Shown here in pieces: positions 1 through 5,216 of a stretch of 7,146 nt of DNA. How positions within the stretch are numbered: position 1 is the first letter of the stretch; each line of letters opens with the position of its first letter. A model generated the notes under the pieces. It did not search any database, was not told the DNA's origin, and worked only from the letters and a program-made list of their open reading frames with translations. The stretch is taken from NCBI GenBank assembly GCA_022822575.1, contig JAJEBJ010000254.1:1-7146 (forward strand), in the 5' to 3' direction. The position numbers and the translations under genes were made by a program. Source of the DNA: Alphaproteobacteria bacterium. Its GTDB lineage: Bacteria > Pseudomonadota > Alphaproteobacteria > SP197.

Positions 1-1670
1 CTGCCCTTGCGGCGGTCCTTTCGCTCGGAAAGGCGGCGGTAGGCCGACAGCATGAGTGCTCCCGACGCGCCGAGACCGGCAGCGGCAGTCGGGCTCGTCA
101 CGCCGCCGAGTATGGAGCCGAGCACGGCAACGATGAGAACAAGGGGCGGGAACACGACCCGCAGGACTTCGACTTCGGCGAGACGCGGCAGTGCATGGCG
201 CACGCCATGGAGCACGGCAACGACCGGCGGCGCGAGGATGAGCCAGGCGGTACCTGTGCTCATCACAGGCGTCACCAGCCAGGCATCGGCCGCCAGCGTG
301 GCGGCAATCCCGCCGGCACCGACGAGAAGCGGCCGACGGGAGGCAGATGGCGCGACCCCCCAGGCGATCGACATGACCAGACCCAGGAAGACGAGGCCGA
401 TCAGCAGCTTCTCGGAAACCGGAGGCAGGGAAGCGATCGCTTCGGTCTCCAGAAAATCGAGTTCCTCGTCCGTCGGCATGATGAAAGCAGCCGCTGCCCC
501 GGTTTCCGCCACGGCCATCGAACGGTCCCACTTTTCCTGCCCGTGGAGATCGATCATGGATTTCTTGCAGTCTTCGGAAACGTTGGTGCGCAGTTCGGGT
601 GATTCGGGCCGCTCGACGAGGGTCAGCCGGTCGACGGTCTGAGGGCCGGCAATGCCGGCAGTCACCATCCCGCCTGCCAGGGCAATCACCAGGCCCGGGA
701 CAGCGAGGAACCAGAAGAGGCGATGGTTGAGAGTCGCGCCTTCATCCGTCAGTCCGGCGGCGGCAACGCGCACGGGAGGCGCCTTGGTGGGGCGCACGAG
801 GGCATAGCAGAACACATAAGCCGCATAGATGAACGCCAGAAGCAGGCCGGGAACAATCGCCGCCTTAAAGAGCGTGCCCACGGACACCACGGCCGCCTCA
901 CCGAGATAGGTGAGCGCATCACGGCACCCTGCCGTCAACGCCCGTTCTTCCTGAGCTGTCGAATAGAGGTCACCGGCGAGGGTTCCAAGGAGAACGATCA
1001 CGATCGATGGAGGGATGATCTGCCCCAAGGTGCCCGAGGCCGATATCACGCCGGTCGCCAATTCGGGCGAATACCTGTTACGCAGCATGGTAGGCAGAGA
1101 CAGCAGTCCCATGGTGACGACGGTTGCGCCGACGATACCGGTCGAGGCGGCCAGAAAGGCCCCCACCACCACCACCGAGACAGCCAGGCCTCCCGGCAGG
1201 GCGCCGAAGACACGGGCCATCGAGGTGAGCAGGTCCTGGGCGATCCGCGAGCGCTCCAGGGAGATGCCCATCAGAATGAACATGGCGACGGCCAGGAGAA
1301 GTTCGATGGAAGGACCGGCAAGCACCCGTTCGTTCATCCGGTTGACGATGAATGTCAGGATGCGGAAGAAGGCGCCATCCACACCGTTCTCGAAGACGGG
1401 CACGGTCAGCGTCGGCAGGTCGGGATAGCGAAAGAGGGTGATCGCGTGTTCCTTCACGCCCGAGCCGATCAGTGCCGCATAGTCGTCGCTGCGGTTGTCG
1501 ATGACGTCCTTGACCAGCAGACCGGATTCACTCAGGCCGGCGATGATGGCAAAGGCCACAAGGGCTGACCCGCCAATGGCGAAGGCCACGGGATACCCCG
1601 ACAGGATCCCGGCAAACAGGCACACCAGGGTGATGAGGAGCCCGACCTCGACACCGTCAAATCCGAACAT
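1..1670 (-). CDS. dctM: TRAP transporter large permease (DctM family), 3' end outside window, with large insertions
   Basis: This is the large membrane subunit of a TRAP transporter, the ion-driven solute channel of the inner membrane. I translated it by hand: 556 codons are open from the ATG at 1670 to the left edge with no stop, so the C-terminus is missing. Family hallmarks are visible in order: SGYPVAFAIGG (about 24-34), FILMGISLERS (131-141), PGGLAVSVVVVGAFLAASTG (159-178), GTLGQIIPPSIV (213-224), AAIVPGLLLAF (270-280) and GGVTSPTAAAGLGASGAL (about 524-541). Compared with the usual roughly 430-residue protein, extra sequence appears at about 47-115, 233-259 and 298-503. The last block has hydrophobic stretches near 318-341, 421-439, 447-461 and 474-488, and a polar loop near 342-420. 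The start overlaps the dctQ stop by one base (TGATG), so the two are probably translationally coupled. Family assignment is firm; the substrate is unknown. Confidence 0.93.
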   Translation of the reverse strand, partial: MFGFDGVEVGLLITLVCLFAGILSGYPVAFAIGGSALVAFAIIAGLSESGLLVKDVIDNRSDDYAALIGSGVKEHAITLFRYPDLPTLTVPVFENGVDGAFFRILTFIVNRMNERVLAGPSIELLLAVAMFILMGISLERSRIAQDLLTSMARVFGALPGGLAVSVVVVGAFLAASTGIVGATVVTMGLLSLPTMLRNRYSPELATGVISASGTLGQIIPPSIVIVLLGTLAGDLYSTAQEERALTAGCRDALTYLGEAAVVSVGTLFKAAIVPGLLLAFIYAAYVFCYALVRPTKAPPVRVAAAGLTDEGATLNHRLFWFLAVPGLVIALAGGMVTAGIAGPQTVDRLTLVERPESPELRTNVSEDCKKSMIDLHGQEKWDRSMAVAETGAAAAFIMPTDEELDFLETEAIASLPPVSEKLLIGLVFLGLVMSIAWGVAPSASRRPLLVGAGGIAATLAADAWLVTPVMSTGTAWLILAPPVVAVLHGVRHALPRLAEVEVLRVVFPPLVLIVAVLGSILGGVTSPTAAAGLGASGALMLSAYRRLSERKDRRKG

Positions 1671-2578
1671 CAGGCGCTTGCCCCGGTGCCTTCGGCCGGC
1701 GTGTCCGGCGCGAAGTCTGGCAGATCGTCAAGGTCCTTGTAGCGGTCGGCTGACGTCTCCCCTTCCCTGAACTCCAGCAAACTGCGGTAGAAGTGCCCCA
1801 GTCCCTGGAGAAACATCAGCCCGGCGAACGAAACCAGCAGGACCTTGAAGAGGAAATAGGCATCGAAGCCATTCGGCGAGAATCCGATGGTCTCGACATT
1901 CCAGCGGAGCAGCAGCGCCTTGCGTTCGAGAAGCTCGAGAGTGTCAAGCGCCGACACCTTCGGCGTAACGAGGTGGCGCCACAGGAAAAACCAGCCGAAC
2001 AGCCACACCACGCCACAGAACGGCATCACAAAGAAGACCGAACCGAACATGTCCAGCAGCCGCTTCGTACGGAAGGACACCGAGGCATAGACAAGATCGA
2101 CCCGCACATGCCCGCCCTGGACGAAGGTGTAGGCGGCGCACAGGGTCACGATCATCGCGTTGTAGAACTTGAGCTCCTCACTGAACCAGCTGAGATCCCT
2201 GGTGAACACGACACCGAACGGGCCCACGGTGATTTCCGAAACGAGAAAGATGCGCTGCAGGGCAATGATCATGATCTGCTGGATGACCATGACGAGAACC
2301 GCCCATGCGGCAACGCGGCCGATGACATTGGAGAGTCCCTCGATGCCACGCACCACGAACCAGAGGATTCGTGGTTTCAGGAGACCGACAACGAGGATGA
2401 TGAGGGCAAGATCGATGATGACGAACAGGAACTCGAGGGAGGCGCCGAAGTAGACGATCCTGACCAGACCCTCACCATCGGAAGGGTCAGGCCACGCCCC
2501 GGGTTCGATCAGCAGGTAAAAGAGATTGGCCAGCCCGTCGAGAAGATGGCGCAGGGGCCAGAGAATGACGTCCGGCAT
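1670..2578 (-). CDS. dctQ: TRAP transporter small permease (DctQ family), extended form
   Basis: This is the small membrane subunit of the TRAP transporter, which pairs with DctM and the periplasmic binding protein. The DctQ core starts near residue 79. It contains a first core membrane helix (about 89-107), the family-typical SWFSEELKFYNAMIV segment (130-144) and GGHVRVDLVYA (155-165), followed by two more hydrophobic helices. At 302 residues it is well above the usual 150-200. The surplus is a roughly 78-residue N-terminal extension with one clear hydrophobic helix (about 47-67), an insertion of some 25 residues around LLERKALLLRWNVETIGFSP, and an acidic, proline-rich C-terminal tail. The ATG at 2578 has no clear ribosome binding site and lies 56 bp after the dctP stop. 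I saw no better upstream start. The identity follows from the core motifs and from its position between dctP and dctM. Confidence 0.9.
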   Translation of the reverse strand: MPDVILWPLRHLLDGLANLFYLLIEPGAWPDPSDGEGLVRIVYFGASLEFLFVIIDLALIILVVGLLKPRILWFVVRGIEGLSNVIGRVAAWAVLVMVIQQIMIIALQRIFLVSEITVGPFGVVFTRDLSWFSEELKFYNAMIVTLCAAYTFVQGGHVRVDLVYASVSFRTKRLLDMFGSVFFVMPFCGVVWLFGWFFLWRHLVTPKVSALDTLELLERKALLLRWNVETIGFSPNGFDAYFLFKVLLVSFAGLMFLQGLGHFYRSLLEFREGETSADRYKDLDDLPDFAPDTPAEGTGASA

Positions 2579-2595
2579 GTGTCGTGCACCGGGAC

Positions 2596-2628
2596 CGGCG
2601 CCCGCATCGCGTCACGATGCGGGCGCCG
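2596..2628 (-). promoter_or_regulatory. Perfect 14-bp stem-loop between dctP and dctQ
   Basis: The arms 2596-2609 and 2615-2628 are exact reverse complements (14 bp, very GC-rich) around a 5-nt loop. The structure begins 6 bases past the dctP stop codon and ends 17 bases before the dctQ start. No run of T follows it on the minus strand, so it does not look like a full intrinsic terminator. In binding-protein transporter operons, a hairpin here commonly protects the upstream mRNA from 3' exonucleases or partly attenuates transcription, which gives more binding protein than permease. That role is inferred here; the structure itself is read directly. Confidence 0.75.
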
Positions 2629-2634
2629 TGGAAA

Positions 2635-3729
2635 TCAGATATCCATGACGCGGTTGCGCTGCTCCGCATAGGCACCGGACGACAGCGCGTTCCAGCTCGC
2701 CGACTTGACGAGTGAATCGCGATAGGAGTCGTAGATCGTCTTGAACAGCGGATCTCCCATGTTCTCCGCATAGACCTTGTCGGCAGCCACACCGAAGGCA
2801 TCCCAGACAGTGTCGGGGAAGGTGAAGGTCTGGACACCGGAGGCAACCAGCCTCTGGAGCGCGGCCGAGTTGTTGGCGAGGAACTGCGAGAGATTCCATA
2901 CGTTGGCTTCACCTGCCGCACACTCGATGATCTTTTGTTCAGAAGCGGAAAGCCCGTCGAAGACCTCCCGGTTGACGGCAAGCGAGAGGCCCGGACCCGG
3001 CTCATGGAAGCCGGAGGTATAGTAGATCTTCGTGATCTCGAAGAACCCCGCCTTCTCGTCAGCCCACGGACCGATCCACTCCGTACCGTCAATCTCGCCC
3101 TTGGAAAGCGCGTTGTAGACCTCGGCTCCGGGGATGTTCTGAACGGAGGCGCCGAGTTCACCAAGCGCCTTGCCACCGAGGCCGGGCATGCGGAACCGCA
3201 GACCTTCGAAATCATCGGGCCCGTTGATCTCCTTGTGGAACCAGCCGCCAGCCTGTGACCCGGTGTTGCCCGCAAGGAAGGTCTTCAGGTTGAAGATCGA
3301 GGTGAGCTCGTCCTGCAGCTCGCGGCCGCCCATGTGGTAGTACCAGTTGTTCAGTTCCTCGGCTGTCATGCCGAAGGGAACCGACGTGTAGAAGGCGAAG
3401 GCCGGATGCTGACCGACGAAGTAATAGTCGGCGGCATGGTAAATGTCAGCCTGCCCGGACGACACCGCATCAAAGCACTCGAAGGCGCCAACCAGTTCAC
3501 CTGCCGCCTTGAAGTCGATTTCAATCATGCCGTCGGACATGGCGGTGATGTTGTCCGCGCAGCGCTGGGCGGCATCGTGGACGCCGGCGAGGCCGCGACC
3601 CCACGACGTCACCATGGTCAGGGTCTTGCGGCCCTGTGAAATCGCCGGTGTTGGAAATGCTGTAGCCACCGTTCCCGCGGCGCCTGCCGCAGCCATTCCG
3701 GTGCCAGCCAGAAACTTGCGTCTGTTCAT
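2635..3729 (-). CDS. dctP: TRAP transporter periplasmic substrate-binding protein, TakP-like, Tat-exported
   Basis: This 364-residue protein captures the substrate in the periplasm and hands it to the DctQM permease. The N-terminus has a twin-arginine signal (NRRKFLAG, residues 2-9), an Ala/Gly-rich hydrophobic stretch and a likely cleavage after PAIS (28-31). The mature part matches the TakP-like (2-oxo acid / monocarboxylate) branch. Visible motifs are VTSW (40-43), AAGELVGAFECFDAVSSG (75-92), AGNTGSQAGGW (153-163), FRMPGLGG (179-186) with R180 as the expected carboxylate-binding arginine, DGTEWIGPW (214-222) and FHEPGPG (241-247). The length is typical of the family. The start at 3729 is supported by a strong Shine-Dalgarno sequence and by the intact Tat signal. 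It is the first gene of a P-Q-M operon. A carboxylate ligand is likely from the family, but the exact compound cannot be read from the sequence. Confidence 0.95.
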   Translation of the reverse strand: MNRRKFLAGTGMAAAGAAGTVATAFPTPAISQGRKTLTMVTSWGRGLAGVHDAAQRCADNITAMSDGMIEIDFKAAGELVGAFECFDAVSSGQADIYHAADYYFVGQHPAFAFYTSVPFGMTAEELNNWYYHMGGRELQDELTSIFNLKTFLAGNTGSQAGGWFHKEINGPDDFEGLRFRMPGLGGKALGELGASVQNIPGAEVYNALSKGEIDGTEWIGPWADEKAGFFEITKIYYTSGFHEPGPGLSLAVNREVFDGLSASEQKIIECAAGEANVWNLSQFLANNSAALQRLVASGVQTFTFPDTVWDAFGVAADKVYAENMGDPLFKTIYDSYRDSLVKSASWNALSSGAYAEQRNRVMDI

Positions 3730-3733
3730 GATG

Positions 3734-3744
3734 CTCCTTCTCCC
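3734..3744 (-). promoter_or_regulatory. Strong ribosome binding site of dctP
   Basis: On the minus strand, GGGAGAAGGAG ends four bases before the dctP ATG. The AAGGAG core is a near-perfect Shine-Dalgarno sequence, while dctQ has no recognisable one. The contrast fits high production of the binding protein relative to the permease. It also fixes the start codon that yields the complete Tat signal peptide. Confidence 0.75.
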
Positions 3745-3765
3745 GATTCTTCAGGGTTCTACATG

Positions 3766-3841
3766 ACACGATAACTGCACCCGTATGTGGGGGCAGTTGT
3801 TGCTATCCTGAAACATCATTATGCATACCAGAAAGATGCAT
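3766..3841 (-). promoter_or_regulatory. Probable promoter and operator region of the TRAP operon
   Basis: The 142-bp gap upstream of dctP is the only sizeable intergenic stretch in the window and is less GC-rich than the genes. It holds two copies of the palindrome ATGCAT (3821-3826 and 3836-3841) whose starts are 15 bases apart. A CATAAT box (minus strand, 3818-3823) resembles a -10 element but lacks a convincing -35. A dyad of AACTGC (3773-3778) and GCAGTT (3793-3798) lies closer to dctP, with short CCC/GGG pairing inside it. Together these suggest an activator- or repressor-controlled promoter. The half-site TGGTATGCAT is reminiscent of GntR-family operators, but no regulator gene is in view. 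The exact promoter call is weak. Confidence 0.35.
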
Positions 3842-3864
3842 GCACGGTCTGCCTGCGACCGTGC
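3842..3864 (-). terminator. Stem-loop after the nitrile hydratase genes, possible terminator
   Basis: GCACGGTC (3842-3849) and GACCGTGC (3857-3864) form a perfect 8-bp stem with a 7-nt loop, starting 7 bases after the beta-subunit stop. The minus-strand sequence that follows is only weakly T-rich (ATGCATCTTTCT), so termination may be partial. It would separate the nitrile hydratase transcript from the TRAP operon. The inverted repeat is certain; the function is inferred from position. Confidence 0.45.
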
Positions 3865-3871
3865 CCATCCG

Positions 3872-4555
3872 TCAGGCAGGTTTGTCGACCGCCTCGAGAT
3901 AGGAATCATAGAGGTCGACGTTGACGACATCATAGGAAGATGCGTCCCCGCCCCACAGTTCGCGAGCACTGAAGGCCACCGTGTAGCAGTGTTCCGGACA
4001 CTCGCCGAGGTCACGGGCATGGGTGTCGGGATACACGAAGACACCATGGTCATGCACGACTTCGCCGGTGCGTCCCCTCGTGTAGCGCGGAGCACGGGTA
4101 TGATGGCACGGGTGTTCATTGAGAACCCGCACCTGGTCTCCGGGGCGAAATCGCGCCGGCGTTCCGGCGTCATCGCGCCGTGTCGATGCTCCTCTCGCCA
4201 CGGCCTCCTCGATGTCGTCAAGAGTGGCGCCCCGGCCGCCACCGGGGCGGACCGGCCCGGCCATCTCAGCCATGCAGGCCTCGATTGCATCCGGTGACAG
4301 GAGGCCGCGTTCCTCAAGAAAGGACTCCAGCGCGCGGGTCCATCGCTCGTAGTAACTTGCCTGGAGATAGGCAAGAGGCGGAATGCGCTCAATGTGAGCA
4401 CGCAGGTGATCATCCGAGAATCCGACATTCCCCGACACCTGCAGGAGGATTCCGAAGGCCACCCTTTCCCAGTCGTCATGGAACAGCGGCTCGTCCGCCT
4501 CGCGCGCGACGGCACCGAAACCCATCATGCCGCCCATGTCGTGAATGCCATCCAT
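3872..4555 (-). CDS. nthB: Nitrile hydratase beta subunit
   Basis: This 227-residue protein is the non-metal subunit of nitrile hydratase, which converts nitriles to amides in the cytoplasm. It packs against the alpha subunit to close the active site and supplies arginines that hydrogen-bond the oxidised cysteine ligands. Family features are the start MDGIHDMGG, the IERI arginine (R57), the aromatic YYERW (68-72), RFRPGDQVRVLN (135-146), the APRYTRGRTG segment (155-164) with candidate second arginine R157 or R160, HDHGVFVYPDT (168-178) and ARELWG (197-202) near the C-terminus. The length is normal, so no activator domain is fused. The ATG at 4555 lies 10 bp after the alpha stop, with a GAGG ribosome binding site, so the pair is one operon in alpha-beta order. 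Unusual are three cysteines at C150, C186 and C190, in HPCHHT and ECPEHCYT, where my recollection of homologues has mostly non-cysteine residues. Confidence 0.95.
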   Translation of the reverse strand: MDGIHDMGGMMGFGAVAREADEPLFHDDWERVAFGILLQVSGNVGFSDDHLRAHIERIPPLAYLQASYYERWTRALESFLEERGLLSPDAIEACMAEMAGPVRPGGGRGATLDDIEEAVARGASTRRDDAGTPARFRPGDQVRVLNEHPCHHTRAPRYTRGRTGEVVHDHGVFVYPDTHARDLGECPEHCYTVAFSARELWGGDASSYDVVNVDLYDSYLEAVDKPA

Positions 4556-4565
4556 GACGCCCTCG

Positions 4566-5156
4566 TCAAACCAATGCCACGCCGATCATGCCGTCTCGTG
4601 TCACGAGACCGGCAAGCTCCTCACGGGACAGTTCGTCGCTGCCCGCGGGACGCTGCGGCAGGACCATGTAGCGCAGGTCCGCACTCGAGTCCCAGACGCG
4701 AATCTCGACATCGTCCGACACGTGACATCCCATCTCGGAGAGCACGGTTCGTGGCTCGCGCACGACGCGTGCCCGGTAGGGCTCACTCTTGTACCAGCGC
4801 GGTGGCAGACCGAGCACAGGCCACGGATAGCAGGAACACAGGGTACAGACGACCACATTGTGAACATCGCTCGTGTTTTCCACGACCACCATGTTCTCGC
4901 CCTGCATGCCAGATATGCCGAGCCCCGCCATGGCTTGCGAAGCACTCGCGAGGAGGCGTTCATGGAAGGTGGAGTCACTCCACGCCTCGGCCACCACCCT
5001 GGCGCCATGATGCGGTCCGACCCTGGTCTCGTAGAGTTCCACGAGTCGATCAATCGTGTCGGGATCACAATAGCCCTTGTCCGTCAGCAGGCGCTCAAGA
5101 GCGGCGACACGCAAGGCCATGGCCGAGGGGGGATGATGATGTTGTTGTTGTGGCAT
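4566..5156 (-). CDS. nthA: Nitrile hydratase alpha subunit, cobalt type
   Basis: This 196-residue protein carries the metal centre of nitrile hydratase. The claw motif VCTLCSCYPWPVLGLPP has C104, C107, S108 and C109; C107 and C109 are the positions oxidised to sulfinic and sulfenic acid in characterised enzymes. Thr at 105 (CTLCSC rather than CSLCSC) indicates non-corrin cobalt rather than iron. Other family matches are GARVVAEAW (51-59), MQGENMVVVENT (84-95), EPRTVLSEMG (134-143), IRVWDSS (152-158) and LVTRDGMIGVA (184-194) at the C-terminus. The N-terminus reads MPQQQHHHPP; a His-rich start is common in this family and supports the ATG at 5156. An in-frame stop at 5184-5186 excludes longer versions. 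The AGGA before the ATG is closer than ideal; Met13 is an alternative start without a ribosome binding site. Beta follows after 10 bp, and no activator gene is nearby. Confidence 0.96.
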   Translation of the reverse strand: MPQQQHHHPPSAMALRVAALERLLTDKGYCDPDTIDRLVELYETRVGPHHGARVVAEAWSDSTFHERLLASASQAMAGLGISGMQGENMVVVENTSDVHNVVVCTLCSCYPWPVLGLPPRWYKSEPYRARVVREPRTVLSEMGCHVSDDVEIRVWDSSADLRYMVLPQRPAGSDELSREELAGLVTRDGMIGVALV

Positions 5157-5186
5157 CTTCCTCGCCGGATGAGGTTCCGTCTCTCA

Positions 5187-5216
5187 AGTATTTCCGGCCC
5201 GGCCACCCGACGTCAA
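5187..5216 (-). promoter_or_regulatory. Candidate promoter of the nitrile hydratase genes
   Basis: On the minus strand TTGACG (5216-5211) matches five of six bases of a sigma-70 -35 box and overlaps the parC stop codon. AATACT (5192-5187) matches four of six -10 bases after an 18-base spacer. Transcription would start near 5180, giving a leader of roughly 24 bases. The gap between parC and the alpha gene is only 56 bp and holds no terminator, so read-through from parC is the alternative. The call rests on sequence match alone. Confidence 0.35.

Noticed and set aside
723..1568. Long plus-strand reading frame (281 aa) antisense to dctM
   Set aside because: Its product is rich in His, Gly, Arg and Asp with no domain pattern. 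The opposite strand encodes the hallmarks of DctM, and GC-biased codons keep antisense frames open.
2596..2628. The dctP-dctQ hairpin as a full intrinsic terminator
   Set aside because: No T-run follows on the minus strand, and the downstream dctQ and dctM clearly belong to the same operon.
1793..2671. Plus-strand reading frame (292 aa) antisense to dctQ and the end of dctP
   Set aside because: It is a very hydrophilic shadow of a membrane protein gene, spans the dctP-dctQ hairpin, and shows no recognisable family.
3730..3871. A hidden small activator gene between nthB and dctP
   Set aside because: The 142-bp gap is too short for an activator, and it contains dyads and the dctP ribosome binding site rather than a reading frame.
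4566..5156. Thiocyanate hydrolase gamma subunit or iron-type nitrile hydratase as alternative identity
   Set aside because: Thiocyanate hydrolase has separate alpha and beta subunit genes, whereas here a single full-length beta follows. The CTLCSC motif has the cobalt-type Thr, and the rest matches nitrile hydratase alpha.
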